A stretch of DNA of 60,416 nucleotides from an uncultured Pseudomonadota bacterium (GCA_903900265.1 CAIUMM010000084.1:1-60416); one strand, 5' to 3'. Counted from the first letter of the stretch, positions 1-8,845 are shown. Numbers and translations are program-made. Notes: generated by a model not told the origin, from the sequence alone.

Positions 1-152
1 CGGTCGATGATTCGGATTGGTGGATCGCCGTCGAGGCCGGCGTGGATGGCAAGGCGGATTTGACGAAGCCTGCCGGGGCAGGCGAGGAAAACCAACGAAG
101 CCAGACGCGTCGGACACAGGCGAGGAACAAGCCGAATCAAGATCCGACGGTA
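1..152. other. left edge, no gene recognised
   Basis: No coding region can be supported here. The only structure is a short perfect inverted repeat at 68-83 (GCCTGCC, two bases, GGCAGGC). It could be the 3' hairpin of a gene lying left of the window. Confidence 0.4.
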
Positions 153-545
153 TTACTCGCAGTCCTCCTGCAAGAGCCCGTAGCAGGCGTCTGCTGCTAC
201 CGCTGCGTCGTAGGTTTCGCAGTCCGCGACCGCCTGAATCACCGTGGCACATTCGGCTGCGTCGCATTCATCTACGCAGAGTGAATCCCCATCCCGAATC
301 GCCGCGTAGGACGCCCGGCATTCAGTCTCCGTCCAACTGTTTGGATTGCAAATCGAAATGAGCGGGCATATTTGATCGGCGTATAGGTCCATCAGCACCG
401 CTTTGGTGACGGGGTTGTCGCAGCTGTCGCTCCCGGAGTCTGCGGTATCGCGCAAGCTAGCCTGCGGAAGGCAGCTGCCGAGCAGCGCTAGTCCGAGCGC
501 GCTTCGGCAGAAAAGTGAGGCTGAAATAGCTTTGGCGGTGCGCAT
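153..545 (-). CDS. small cysteine-rich lipoprotein, function unknown
   Basis: This encodes 130 aa. The N-terminus has basic residues (MRTAK), a hydrophobic stretch and a lipobox LGSC with Cys25, so export and lipidation are expected. A short acidic/Ser/Gly linker follows, then a compact domain with about ten cysteines, probably disulphide-bonded. No family was recognised. I chose the ATG at 545 because the open frame upstream runs antisense through the neighbouring repeat gene and because a signal peptide begins exactly at this ATG. It is divergent from the lipoprotein at 631, with 85 bp between the two starts. Confidence 0.65.
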   Translation of the reverse strand: MRTAKAISASLFCRSALGLALLGSCLPQASLRDTADSGSDSCDNPVTKAVLMDLYADQICPLISICNPNSWTETECRASYAAIRDGDSLCVDECDAAECATVIQAVADCETYDAAVAADACYGLLQEDCE

Positions 546-571
546 TCCAGCGATTAGCCGTTCAGCCCGGA

Positions 572-599
572 TTGTTGACCGGCCGAACACGGTTATAAG
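572..599 (+). promoter_or_regulatory. candidate sigma-70-type promoter
   Basis: A -35-like TTGTTG (572-577) and a -10-like TATAAG (594-599) are 16 bp apart. They lie 31 bp before the ATG at 631 in an AT-richer pocket of an otherwise GC-rich region. Predicted by eye only. Confidence 0.35.
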
Positions 600-630
600 G
601 AACTCCCATTTTAAAAAAGGCACACGACTG

Positions 631-1824
631 ATGCTCATACTCTCCTTGTTTATACTCTCAGGATGCTCACCTACCTGCAGAGAGGGGTATGCCTTCGAGG
701 GCGGTACGTGTGTCCCGTTGGGTGACACGGATACCGACGCCGACGCGGACACCGACACCGACGCGGACACCGACACCGACGCGGACACCGACGCAGACGC
801 GGACACCGACGCAGATGCTGACCCGATGCGCGTCGTCAGCGTGACTCCCGAATTCGGAACCACAGCCGGCGATGTCGCGGTGACGATTAAGGGGGGACCT
901 TTCGACGACTCAGTCTCCGTGCGTTTTGGCGGCAATGTCGCCACTATCGATTCGGTCACCGCCAACGAGGTCCATGTCCACACGCCGTCGTCGGGCGCAG
1001 AAGGCGCAGTCGACGTCGAAGTTGCCACCGATGCCGACTCGGCCACGCTGGCCGGCGGCTTCGAGTACTTCGAAGACGCCACCGGGCAGACCGCGGCAGC
1101 AGGTATGATCTATTGGTACCACTACGTCGGCAGCATGTGGGGCGCCTCCGCCACCGACTTCGGAGCAGCTTCTTATTTTTACAATGCTCCTACCTCATTC
1201 AAGTCCTACCAGACTTGGACCAGCACGATGGATACCTGCGCGTCTAGTTACTCTGATAGCACCTCGTTCGTCTATTATGACATGGGTGCGTCTACCGCAT
1301 CTTGGACCGGCTCGAACGGCGGAAATATCGACTTTGGGTGGGATCGTATTGCATCACAATTCAGCAATACAAACCTAACGAATGCTCAGTACGCTTCCAA
1401 CGGCACCTACGATCAGGACACCCTGTCGGGGACTGCGTTCCCCGCGTTTGCGATGCCCAACATCGCCGAAACTCCCGGAACCTTCAACGTCACCTCGCCC
1501 GCCATCGCCGGCAGCAGCGCCCCCAACGTGCAGCGCTCGACCTTCTCGCTGCAATGGAGCGGTGGAGGCGGTGACTACATGATCGCCGACCTTCAGCTGC
1601 TCGACTCCGCGGGTTCCCTCGTCGTAGAAGAAGTGACCTGCGCGTTGAACGACGACGGCAGCTTCAACATCCCCTCCGGCGTTTGGCGCTCCTGGGCGAC
1701 TAACCGCTACATCATCATCACCCTCGGCCGCGCCACGGTTCCCACCGGCATCGTGCCTTACAACAATGGTAACTCCGAGATTTCTGGTGTTTACTTTGTC
1801 TCAGGTGTGGCCCGAACCCAGTAG
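631..1824 (+). CDS. IPT/TIG-domain lipoprotein with Asp/Thr-rich repeat linker
   Basis: This encodes 397 aa. The lipobox LSGC puts the lipidated Cys at residue 12. Residues 32-64 are a low-complexity run of TD and AD dipeptides, probably a flexible acidic or Ca-binding spacer from the membrane. Residues about 67-150 resemble an IPT/TIG immunoglobulin-like domain. The remaining 240 residues, rich in Tyr, Ser and Thr, were not recognised. The ATG at 631 is preferred because AAAAAAGG lies about 10 bp upstream and the signal peptide starts there; the frame is open further upstream. Base composition at 1150-1400 is more AT-rich than in neighbouring genes. Likely a surface or periplasmic binding protein (inference). 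Confidence 0.75.
   Translation: MLILSLFILSGCSPTCREGYAFEGGTCVPLGDTDTDADADTDTDADTDTDADTDADADTDADADPMRVVSVTPEFGTTAGDVAVTIKGGPFDDSVSVRFGGNVATIDSVTANEVHVHTPSSGAEGAVDVEVATDADSATLAGGFEYFEDATGQTAAAGMIYWYHYVGSMWGASATDFGAASYFYNAPTSFKSYQTWTSTMDTCASSYSDSTSFVYYDMGASTASWTGSNGGNIDFGWDRIASQFSNTNLTNAQYASNGTYDQDTLSGTAFPAFAMPNIAETPGTFNVTSPAIAGSSAPNVQRSTFSLQWSGGGGDYMIADLQLLDSAGSLVVEEVTCALNDDGSFNIPSGVWRSWATNRYIIITLGRATVPTGIVPYNNGNSEISGVYFVSGVARTQ
724..822 (+). repeat. in-gene tandem GACACC/GACGCG hexamer repeat
   Basis: Six-base units coding TD or AD repeat without interruption for about 99 bp, giving residues 32-64 of the lipoprotein at 631. It is a coding microsatellite and could vary in length by slippage without breaking the frame. 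Confidence 0.85.
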
Positions 1825-1883
1825 CTGGCGGGACCGTCGCGCCACTGCGGCGTACCTGATCCTCTCCCGAAGCTACTGATTGC

Positions 1884-1906
1884 CGGGGCCGACGAGTAGG
1901 GCCCCG
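1884..1906. terminator. hairpin between convergent genes
   Basis: CGGGGCC (1884-1890) and GGCCCCG (1900-1906) form a perfect 7-bp stem around a 9-nt loop. It sits in the gap between the converging 3' ends of the lipoprotein (1824) and argC (1911). There is no U-tract, so the terminator role is inferred from position. Confidence 0.4.
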
Positions 1907-1910
1907 CCCC

Positions 1911-2897
1911 CTAAACCAGCGCCCCAAACGCTCCCAACCCCAGATCCACCGGCCATCCCATCATCAAGTTGACGTTGGCGATCGCCTGAGACGCCGCGCC
2001 GCGCCCGAGGTTGTCGATGACGCTGAACACCACGGCGTGATCGCCGTTGCCGTCCCGAGGGCGGACGACGGAGACCTGCGTGAGCGGGGTTCCGGTCACC
2101 GACAGCAGGTCGGGAGGCTGATCGGAGACAGTCACCAGCGGGTTCCCGGCGTAGAACTTCTTGTACTGCGCGATCTCTGCGCCGGGTAGCGGGATACTCA
2201 CGAGGATGCCGCGCCGAATTGGGGCGGAGATCGGCACGAACTGCACGCTCGCGCAGGCGGGACCTCCGGCTTCGGCGAGCGCGCGTTGCACCTCGGGTAC
2301 GTGCTGGTGGGCGAGCACCTTGTACGGACGCAGGTTTTCGTCCCTCATCGGATGATGGGTGCCTTCGGAGGGCGTCGCGCCAGAGCCGGTCGAGCCGGTG
2401 AGGCCAGTGGCGTAGATGACGTCGGGCAGGCGTGACGCAGCAGGGAGCAACGCCAACGCGAGCGCGCTCGCAAAGCAGCCGGGGTTCGCGACGCGCGTCT
2501 GACCGGCGTAGCGCTCTACGCCCAGCTCAGGCAGGCCGTACAGCCATGGCGGGGTCTCGCGGGCAAAGCCGTAGGCCGCGCTGTGCACGGGCTCAGCGAG
2601 GCGGTGATCACCCGACAGGTCCACGACCATGCCGCGCAGCTCGGGCGCGTGGATCACCGCCTGTCCATGCGGCAAGCACAGCAGATGTACGTCGGCGTCG
2701 ACCGGGCCAGCTTGCACGACCATCTGGCCGACGGCGGTGCGACCGAGCCGCGGCCAGAGCGCAGCTAAGGGCTTGCCAGCGGCTTTCTGGGCGGTAGCGC
2801 CCGTCAGGGTGAGTCGCGGGTGATTCAGCACCCAGCGCACACACTCCGCGCCGGTGTAGCCAGATACGCCATGGATGCAGACGGTCAGGGATTCCAT
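1911..2897 (-). CDS. argC: N-acetyl-gamma-glutamyl-phosphate reductase
   Basis: ArgC catalyses NADPH-dependent reduction of N-acetylglutamyl-5-phosphate to the semialdehyde, the third step of arginine synthesis, in the cytoplasm. The 328 aa show the N-terminal Rossmann motif GVSGYTGAE (10-18) and the active-site block ANPGCF with the nucleophile Cys141. They also show the substrate-site stretches GLTGSTGSG and EGTHHPMRDEN typical of the family. Length is normal. It lies 9 bp behind the cyclase gene at 2907-4106 and is probably co-transcribed with it. No other arg gene is in the window. Confidence 0.93.
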   Translation of the reverse strand: MESLTVCIHGVSGYTGAECVRWVLNHPRLTLTGATAQKAAGKPLAALWPRLGRTAVGQMVVQAGPVDADVHLLCLPHGQAVIHAPELRGMVVDLSGDHRLAEPVHSAAYGFARETPPWLYGLPELGVERYAGQTRVANPGCFASALALALLPAASRLPDVIYATGLTGSTGSGATPSEGTHHPMRDENLRPYKVLAHQHVPEVQRALAEAGGPACASVQFVPISAPIRRGILVSIPLPGAEIAQYKKFYAGNPLVTVSDQPPDLLSVTGTPLTQVSVVRPRDGNGDHAVVFSVIDNLGRGAASQAIANVNLMMGWPVDLGLGAFGALV

Positions 2898-2906
2898 GGG
2901 CGCGGC

Positions 2907-4106
2907 CTAACCGATGATGCGCGGGTCAGCGGGGGCGGACGCGGTGATCCAGCCCCCACTCGCGGGCGCGAACGCCGCGACGCTGCCCTCTACGCCCTTG
3001 AGCGCGAAGGAGCCTAACGGCGTCGTCGGAACGCCGACCAGCTCGGCGAACGCCTCGCTGAGCACGACTTCGCGGCCCAAGCTGCTCGTGAGCGTCTCCA
3101 GGCGCGCTGCGAGGTTGACGGCGGGCCCGATGCACGTGAAGTCGAGGCGGTTGGCCCCGCCGATGTTTCCGTAGGAGACCTCGCCGTAATGCAGCGCGAC
3201 GCCGAAATGAATGGCGTCGTCGCCGGTGGCGGTCCGCACCCGGTTTCGTGCTTCGAGGTTCGCGAGCGACTCGGTGACCGCATCCAAGGCGGCTTTGCAG
3301 CGCTCCTCGGTGGGACCCGTGGCAGCATCGAAAGGGAATATCGCCAGCAGGCCATCACCGATGAACTTGAGGACCTCGCCGCCGTGGGCTTCGATCGCGG
3401 GGATTTGGCACTCGAACAGCTCATTGAGCGCGCGGATGACCTGAGCGGGGGCGACGCGTTGGGCGAGGGAGGTGAACCCGCGCAGGTCCGAGAACCAGAT
3501 GACGGCGCGTAGCGTATCGGTGTCCCCAAGCTGGATTTGACCGCCGAGGATGCGCGAGCCCGCGTTGCGGCCCACGTAGGTGCTGAGCAGGTTCGTGGCG
3601 GTGCGCAGCAGCGCGAAGATCTCGCCAAGCCGCGCGAGGGGCGGGATGAGCAGTCGGATGGCGCGGAGGTGTTCGTCGCTGAAGCCGTCCCGGGAGGCGA
3701 AGGTCGCGACATGATTTTCCCCGGTGAGGAACTTCAGAGGTGCAACGACGACATCCCGGTACCCCTCGTCGACCAAGGGCTGGAGCGCGGCTTCGAAGGC
3801 GCCGTGCAAGTCCCGCCGCGCGTATTCCCCCGTGCGGCAGGCCTCGGCCATCGGGCTGGCGAGGAACTCGGGGGTGTTGAGGTACGCATACGACCGTTCA
3901 ACGACCACAACCTTCTGACCCTCCTGCCAGATGAAGCTGCGCCCCGCAATGTTTGGATGCAGCGTCCGCACGAACGCCTCGGCACGGTGAATCGGCACAT
4001 CGGCGGCGCGCAGGTCATCGCAGATGCGCTGCAGCATGGCTTCGGGTGCTTTTGCACCTTCCGCGCCATTGACCAGCCATTCGAAGGTGGGTTGGATGTC
4101 GATCAT
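2907..4106 (-). CDS. class III adenylate cyclase with N-terminal sensor-like region
   Basis: This encodes 399 aa. The C-terminal half is a class III nucleotide cyclase homology domain. It has metal-binding Asp in FSDLRGFT and GDGLLAIF, an adenine-selecting Lys in EVLKFIGDG, an Asp in RLDFTCIG, and the transition-state Asn and Arg in AVNLAARLE. All key residues are present, so active cAMP synthesis is expected. The first about 200 residues have no membrane segment and look like a soluble GAF-like sensor (tentative). argC follows after 9 bp. A cyclic-nucleotide-binding protein at 27230 is a possible effector, but the link is speculative. Confidence 0.88.
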   Translation of the reverse strand: MIDIQPTFEWLVNGAEGAKAPEAMLQRICDDLRAADVPIHRAEAFVRTLHPNIAGRSFIWQEGQKVVVVERSYAYLNTPEFLASPMAEACRTGEYARRDLHGAFEAALQPLVDEGYRDVVVAPLKFLTGENHVATFASRDGFSDEHLRAIRLLIPPLARLGEIFALLRTATNLLSTYVGRNAGSRILGGQIQLGDTDTLRAVIWFSDLRGFTSLAQRVAPAQVIRALNELFECQIPAIEAHGGEVLKFIGDGLLAIFPFDAATGPTEERCKAALDAVTESLANLEARNRVRTATGDDAIHFGVALHYGEVSYGNIGGANRLDFTCIGPAVNLAARLETLTSSLGREVVLSEAFAELVGVPTTPLGSFALKGVEGSVAAFAPASGGWITASAPADPRIIG

Positions 4107-4152
4107 GGGCGCGGTGTAGCCTGTTCGCGCCGGCAGTGGTTATCGGGACACG

Positions 4153-4674
4153 ATGATCGTCCTCTTGTGCGCTCTACTCGCCCCCGCCTACGCCAGCGAT
4201 GCGACCGCGTCCGCTTTGCCTGCTTCGGCCGATGGCTCGGCCGAGACCGTAGGCGGCGTGATGGGCGGGGTGGTCACGCCAAAGCCAGTCGATCCGGTCC
4301 TGGCCGGCGACATTCGTACGCTGCTGCAGCTCACCGGGGCGGGCGACTTGGCGCTACAGAACATGCTGGTGATGCTCGACCAGATGAAGGCGCTGCGTCC
4401 CGATATTCCCGAAGACTTCTGGGTGACTTTTCGGGCCGAGATGAAGGGCGAGGAGCTGGTCGAGGTCTTGGTGCCGGTCTATGCCTCCCACTTCAGCCGG
4501 GATGAGGTGCGCGCGATGATCGCGTTCTACCGCACCCCTGTGGGCCACAAGCTCATCGCCGAGACGCCGGCGCTCACTGCGGATGCGATGGCTGTCGGCC
4601 AGAGCTGGGGCCGCGAGCTCGCGACCCGCGTGGTCCAGAAGATGCAGTCCTCGCCGCCTCCGAGCGCCCCCTAA
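4153..4674 (+). CDS. DUF2059 family secreted protein
   Basis: This encodes 173 aa with a short Sec signal (MIVLLCALLAPAYA, cleavage after residue 13). A low-complexity Ala/Gly/Val stretch follows, then a helical DUF2059 domain at about 75-160. The domain contains the family block around residues 120-135 (SRDEVRAMIAFYRTPVGHK). The molecular role of this family is unknown. The start codon is ATG behind GGGACACG. It is divergent from the cyclase (46 bp), and the TrmO gene starts 2 bp after its stop, so the two are probably one transcript. Confidence 0.8.
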   Translation: MIVLLCALLAPAYASDATASALPASADGSAETVGGVMGGVVTPKPVDPVLAGDIRTLLQLTGAGDLALQNMLVMLDQMKALRPDIPEDFWVTFRAEMKGEELVEVLVPVYASHFSRDEVRAMIAFYRTPVGHKLIAETPALTADAMAVGQSWGRELATRVVQKMQSSPPPSAP

Positions 4675-4676
4675 GC

Positions 4677-5243
4677 GTGCTGCGCTCCAAGCCCGTTCAG
4701 GACCACACCAGCGCCGCCGAGCCCATCGCTTCGGTGCAGCTGGAGCCCATCGGACGGGTGCGCTCCCCTTACACCGAGCGCTTTGGGACGCCGCGGCAGC
4801 CCGGCGTCACGGAGCAGGTGTTGGGCGACACGCTGCAGGCTGCCCAGATCGTGCTTCGCGAGGACCTCGCGGTGGCCGCTGCCGATCTGGCGGGCTTCGA
4901 CCGCATCTGGGTCGTCGCGTGGTTGCACCTCAACCGCGGCTGGTCGGCCACGGTCGTGCCGCCGCGGGGGCCGAAGGTGCGTCGCGGCGTGCTGTCGACG
5001 CGGGCGCCGCACCGCCCAAACCCGATCGGTCTCTCTGCGTTGCGCCTTGTTGGCGTGGAGGGGAACATCCTTCATGTGCTGGGCATCGATCTGCTGGACG
5101 GGACGCCGGTCTTAGACGTGAAGCCGTATGTGCCGTACACCGATGCGTTCCCGGACTCGGGTGTGGGATGGTTGACGGGGTTGATCCCTACGGCGCCGGA
5201 CCGGTTTGAGCCGAAAGTTGACCCCAAAGGTGGAGCCCGCTGA
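4677..5243 (+). CDS. trmO: TrmO-like tRNA (t6A37) N6-methyltransferase
   Basis: A member of the TsaA/YaeB/TrmO family, which methylates t6A at position 37 of tRNA-Thr using S-adenosylmethionine and is built as a beta-barrel rather than a Rossmann fold. The 188 aa begin with a non-conserved 18-residue tail. Conserved parts are PIGRVRSPYTERFGTPRQP, DLAGFDRIWVVAWLHLN, the RAPHRPNPIGLS signature and DGTPVLDVKPYVPYTD. The start is GTG at 4677, 2 bp after the preceding stop. The E. coli enzyme is longer, and this length matches the single-domain version. Confidence 0.87.
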   Translation: MLRSKPVQDHTSAAEPIASVQLEPIGRVRSPYTERFGTPRQPGVTEQVLGDTLQAAQIVLREDLAVAAADLAGFDRIWVVAWLHLNRGWSATVVPPRGPKVRRGVLSTRAPHRPNPIGLSALRLVGVEGNILHVLGIDLLDGTPVLDVKPYVPYTDAFPDSGVGWLTGLIPTAPDRFEPKVDPKGGAR

Positions 5244-5269
5244 GCGCCTGGCGAAAGCGGCTCCGAGGT

Positions 5270-5303
5270 CGTCACCGGGGCGTTTCCATTTCGTCACATT
5301 CGT
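5270..5303 (+). promoter_or_regulatory. candidate Pho box upstream of pstS
   Basis: Three related heptamers, CGTCACC, CGTTTCC and CGTCACA, start at 5270, 5281 and 5292, an exact 11-bp period. That is the spacing of PhoB direct repeats, although the sequence differs from the E. coli consensus. A weak -10-like CATAGG lies at 5306-5311 and the pstS ATG at 5336. Position directly before a pst operon supports the call. Confidence 0.5.
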
Positions 5304-5335
5304 CCCATAGGGTGCGGCCACTCAGGAGCCCATCG

Positions 5336-6232
5336 ATGATCCTCTCGCTCTCTCTCGCCGCTACGCTGTTCGCTTGTTCCAGCCCGGAGGCTGAGAAGCC
5401 CGCAGCCGTCGCCCCTGCGCCCCAGAAGACCGAGATCGTGATCAAGGGCTCGGACTCCGAGGTCAACGTCGTGCAGAAGTTGGCCGAAGAGTTCATGAAG
5501 ACCAACCCCACGGTCGCGATCAGCGTGACGGGCGGCGGATCGGGGACCGGTGTGGCCTCGCTCATCGATGGCTCCTGCCAGCTCGCCAACTCCTCGCGTG
5601 ACTTCGAGTCCGAAGAGAAAGTCAAAGCATTGGAGAAGCAGGTCACGCCTCGCGCCTTTGTTTTCGCGACCGACGCCGTCGGCGTGGTCGTGAACGCGAA
5701 GAACCCGCTCACGAAGATCACCGTCGCGGACGTGGGCGCGGTGTTCAGCGGCGCCCAGAAGTCCTGGAAGGCGCTCGGCGGGGCGGACACCCCGGTCAGC
5801 ATGTACGGACGGCAGTCGAATTCGGGCACCTACAGCTACTTCAAGAAGGTCGCGCTTGGCGGGGCCGAGTACTCCGCCGAAGTCAAGCAGATGAACGGCA
5901 ACGCGCAGATCGTCGAGGGCGTGACCAGCGACGAAGCCGGCATGGGCTACGTCGCAGCGGGCTACGTGCGCGGCAAGGAGGGCATCAAGCTGCTCAGCCT
6001 CGTGGTGGACGGCGTCGAGATCGCCCCGGGCGACGAAGCCGCGGTGCTGTCGGGCAAGTACCCGCTCGCCCGTCCGCTCTACCAGTTCATGAACGGCAAG
6101 CCCGAAGGCGCGCTCCGCGACTTCCTGCTGTTTGAAGCGAGCGACGCCGGAAAGGCGATCATCGCCTCCGAAGGCTTCTACCCGGTGTTCCCGGACAAGA
6201 TCGCGGAAAACACGGCGCTGTTGGGCTCGTAG
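5336..6232 (+). CDS. pstS: phosphate ABC transporter substrate-binding lipoprotein
   Basis: PstS captures inorganic phosphate outside the inner membrane and passes it to PstCAB. The 298 aa start with a lipoprotein signal whose lipobox LFAC puts Cys at residue 14, so it is membrane-anchored rather than freely periplasmic. Family motifs are the KGSD strand, TGGGSGTG, SSRDF, FATDAVGVVVN and GRQSNSGTYSYF, which lines the phosphate site. I chose the ATG at 5336 because CAGGAG sits 7 bp upstream; a GTG at 5312 is also in frame. First gene of pstSCAB-phoU, 0 bp before pstC. Confidence 0.93.
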   Translation: MILSLSLAATLFACSSPEAEKPAAVAPAPQKTEIVIKGSDSEVNVVQKLAEEFMKTNPTVAISVTGGGSGTGVASLIDGSCQLANSSRDFESEEKVKALEKQVTPRAFVFATDAVGVVVNAKNPLTKITVADVGAVFSGAQKSWKALGGADTPVSMYGRQSNSGTYSYFKKVALGGAEYSAEVKQMNGNAQIVEGVTSDEAGMGYVAAGYVRGKEGIKLLSLVVDGVEIAPGDEAAVLSGKYPLARPLYQFMNGKPEGALRDFLLFEASDAGKAIIASEGFYPVFPDKIAENTALLGS

Positions 6233-7258
6233 GTGGAGCAGGTCGTATCAGACGCGCGGTCGGTGGGCGCCCCGCTCACCGGCGGCGGAATGCGGCGGGC
6301 ACGGGAGTCGATGATCCGCGCTGCGTTTACCGCGGCGGCGATGGTCTCGATCGCTGTGCTTGTCGGCATTTTCGGCGTGCTGTTTGTGCAAGCGAGGGAC
6401 GCGTTCACCGGGAACGAGGGCGTGGCGCAGAGCACGCTCACCGTAGAGCAGCGCGCGCTGTTCAACGACGCCGAGTTCGCTGCGCTCCCCAAAGAGCCTC
6501 CGCCCGCTCCCTCGGTGGGCGGTGACTTTCTGGGCAGCACGGTGTGGAACCCCACCGGCGGGACCGCCTACTACGGCGTCGGCGCGATGGTCGTGTCCAC
6601 GCTCCTCGTGACCCTCGCCGCGCTCGGAATCGCCGCACCCTTGGGCATCGGCGCCGCCGCATGGCTGGCGTATGTCGCTCCGCCCCGCGTGCGCGAGGTG
6701 CTGAAGCCGCTCATCGAGGTGCTCGCCGCGATCCCCTCGGTGGTGTTGGGCTTTGTCGGTATCGTCATCGTTGGCCCGGTGCTGGCGCGGGTCTTTGGAC
6801 TGCAGTCCGGCTTGACCGCCGCGAACGGCGCGCTGCTGCTCGCGGTGATGGCGCTCCCGACCATCGTCTCGATCACCGAAGATGCGCTGACCGCGGTGCC
6901 GCGGGACTACCTGCAGGCCTCCTTGGCGTTGGGCGCGGATCGGTGGCAGACGCTGGTGCGCGTGCTGTTGCCCGCGGCGCAGTCCGGCGTGGTCGCGGCG
7001 TTGATGCTGGGGATGGGGCGCGCGATCGGCGAGACGATGACGGTGCTGATGGCCTGTGGCAACGCTACGGCGATGCCCGGCGGCCTGTTCGACCCGGTAC
7101 GCACCTTGACCGCGACCGTCGCGATCGAGCTTGGCGAGACGCAGGTTGGAAGCCGGCACTTTCATATGCTCTTCGCGGTCGGTCTTGTGCTTTTCTGCAT
7201 GACCTTCGCCGTGAACCTCGCGAGTGAGCTGTTCATGCAGAAGGGGCGGCGCGTATGA
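6233..7258 (+). CDS. pstC: phosphate ABC transporter permease PstC
   Basis: One of the two membrane subunits of the phosphate importer. It is 341 aa with about six transmembrane helices. An extended periplasmic loop follows the first helix (about residues 50-110), and a C-terminal MetI-like domain carries the EAA-type coupling loop near the region ALGADRWQTLVRVLLPAA. It starts with GTG immediately after the pstS stop. It ends in a 4-base ATGA overlap with pstA, so stoichiometric co-translation is expected. Confidence 0.93.
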   Translation: MEQVVSDARSVGAPLTGGGMRRARESMIRAAFTAAAMVSIAVLVGIFGVLFVQARDAFTGNEGVAQSTLTVEQRALFNDAEFAALPKEPPPAPSVGGDFLGSTVWNPTGGTAYYGVGAMVVSTLLVTLAALGIAAPLGIGAAAWLAYVAPPRVREVLKPLIEVLAAIPSVVLGFVGIVIVGPVLARVFGLQSGLTAANGALLLAVMALPTIVSITEDALTAVPRDYLQASLALGADRWQTLVRVLLPAAQSGVVAALMLGMGRAIGETMTVLMACGNATAMPGGLFDPVRTLTATVAIELGETQVGSRHFHMLFAVGLVLFCMTFAVNLASELFMQKGRRV

Positions 7259-8100
7259 CGCGGCGGGAGCAGACCGGCTTCGGACTCCTCGCGATCTGCG
7301 CGGGTTTTCTGGTGGTGCTCGTGCTGGCGCTGGTGGGCTATGTCGTCTCCGGCGGCTGGGCGGTGTTGTCCTGGGACTTCCTGACATCTCCTCCGACGAA
7401 CGGGATGCGCGAAGGCGGGATCTGGCCTCCGATCTTCGGCACCATCGTGCTGATGCTGATCACCGCTGTCTCAGCGACCCCGCTCGGCGTAGCCTGCGCG
7501 ATCTACCTCGTGGAGTACGCGCGGGAGGGCTGGTTCGTTCGGTTGATCCGGCTCGCCATCCGCAACCTGTCGGGCGTGCCCAGCGTGGTTTACGGCTTGT
7601 TTGGCGTGGGGATCTTCGTCAACGGGCTCGGATTTGGGCCGTCGCTGTTGTCGAGCGGACTGACCTTGGGCCTGCTGACGTTGCCGTGGACGATCACCGC
7701 GTCGGAAGAAGCGCTGCGGCGCGTTCCCCGCAGCTACCGCGACGGCGCGCTGGCGCTCGGGGCAACGCCTTGGGAGTCGATCGCGCGCAACGTGATCCCT
7801 GCGGCGCTCCCGGGCATGATCACCGGGATCATCCTTGGGCTTGCGCGGGCCGCGGGGGAGACCGCGCCGATCCTGTTCACCGGCGTCACGTTCTCCCGAC
7901 CAGACATCCCGGAGAGCCTGTTCGACACGTACATGGCGCTCCCGTACCACTTGTACATCTTGTCCACCCAGCATCAGGACATCGTTCGCGTGCGGCCCGT
8001 CGCGTTCGCGACCGCCACGGTGCTGCTCGCGCTGGTATTGTTGGTCAACGGAACGGCGGCGATCGTGCGATCGAGGGTGAGGGCGAGTCATGCAGGCTAA
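7255..8100 (+). CDS. pstA: phosphate ABC transporter permease PstA
   Basis: The second membrane subunit of the phosphate importer, 281 aa with six predicted helices. The coupling-loop motif [18 protein letters not shown] contacts PstB, and the stretch [17 protein letters not shown] is characteristic of PstA. The start ATG overlaps the pstC stop (ATGA). Its last 11 bases overlap the start of pstB at 8090, a second tight coupling. Confidence 0.95.
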   Translation: MTRREQTGFGLLAICAGFLVVLVLALVGYVVSGGWAVLSWDFLTSPPTNGMREGGIWPPIFGTIVLMLITAVSATPLGVACAIYLVEYAREGWFVRLIRLAIRNLSGVPSVVYGLFGVGIFVNGLGFGPSLLSSGLTLGLLTLPWTITASEEALRRVPRSYRDGALALGATPWESIARNVIPAALPGMITGIILGLARAAGETAPILFTGVTFSRPDIPESLFDTYMALPYHLYILSTQHQDIVRVRPVAFATATVLLALVLLVNGTAAIVRSRVRASHAG

Positions 8101-8845
8101 AATCCAAAGTCAAAAGCTCGAAGTTTGGTACGGCGCGAAGCAGGCGCTCCAGGCGGTGGATCTGGTGATGGCGCCGCGCACGATCACCGCGCTGATCGGC
8201 CCTTCGGGGTGCGGCAAGAGCACGTTCTTGCGCTGCCTGAACCGCATGAACGACACCATCGAAGGCGTGTCGGTCAAGGGGCACCTGATGCTCGACGGCC
8301 ACGACGTGTACGGACCGGGCGTTGACGTCGTCGCGCTGCGTCGGCGCGTGGGCATGGTGTTTCAGAAGGCCAACCCGTTCCCGAAGTCGATTTTTGACAA
8401 TGTCGCGTTCGGTTTGCGTCTCGGCGCGAAGCTCTCGCGTGCGGATCTCGCGGTGCGTGTTGAAAAAGCCTTGGTAGGTGCTGCGTTATGGGACGAGGTC
8501 AAGGACCGCTTGGGCACTTCGGCGTTGGCGCTCTCGGGTGGTCAGCAGCAGCGGCTCTGCATCGCACGCGCGCTCGCGGTTGAGCCCGAAGTGTTGCTGA
8601 TGGACGAGCCCACCAGCGCGCTTGATCCGATTGCAACCGCCAAGATCGAAGAGCTGCTGCACGGTTTGTCCGATCGCTACACCATCGTGATCGTGACCCA
8701 CAACATGCAGCAAGCGGCGCGCGTCAGCGACCAGACCGCGTTCTTTTTTATGGGCGAGCTCATCGAAGTGGCTCCGACGGATGACCTTTTCACCCATCCC
8801 ACGGTAAAGAAGACCGAAGAGTACATCACCGGGAGATTTGGTTGA
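8090..8845 (+). CDS. pstB: phosphate ABC transporter ATP-binding protein
   Basis: The ATPase that powers PstCA. The 251 aa contain Walker [10 protein letters not shown] (37-45), a Q-loop in [14 protein letters not shown], the signature [15 protein letters not shown], Walker [14 protein letters not shown] and the switch His in IVIVTHNM. The C-terminal [15 protein letters not shown] is typical of PstB. It overlaps pstA by 11 bases and is joined to phoU by a TTGA overlap. Confidence 0.96.
   Translation: MQAKIQSQKLEVWYGAKQALQAVDLVMAPRTITALIGPSGCGKSTFLRCLNRMNDTIEGVSVKGHLMLDGHDVYGPGVDVVALRRRVGMVFQKANPFPKSIFDNVAFGLRLGAKLSRADLAVRVEKALVGAALWDEVKDRLGTSALALSGGQQQRLCIARALAVEPEVLLMDEPTSALDPIATAKIEELLHGLSDRYTIVIVTHNMQQAARVSDQTAFFFMGELIEVAPTDDLFTHPTVKKTEEYITGRFG

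Noticed and set aside
17..361. Two short plus-strand frames at the left edge
   Set aside because: Arg/Pro-rich, without a Shine-Dalgarno, and antisense to the small lipoprotein gene whose signal peptide is clear.
724..822. Repeat block considered as a CRISPR array
   Set aside because: Units are 6 bp without spacers and keep a reading frame inside a lipoprotein gene. No cas gene is present.
3537..4505. Long plus-strand frame across the cyclase and DUF2059 genes
   Set aside because: It is antisense to conserved cyclase motifs and in another frame of the DUF2059 gene.
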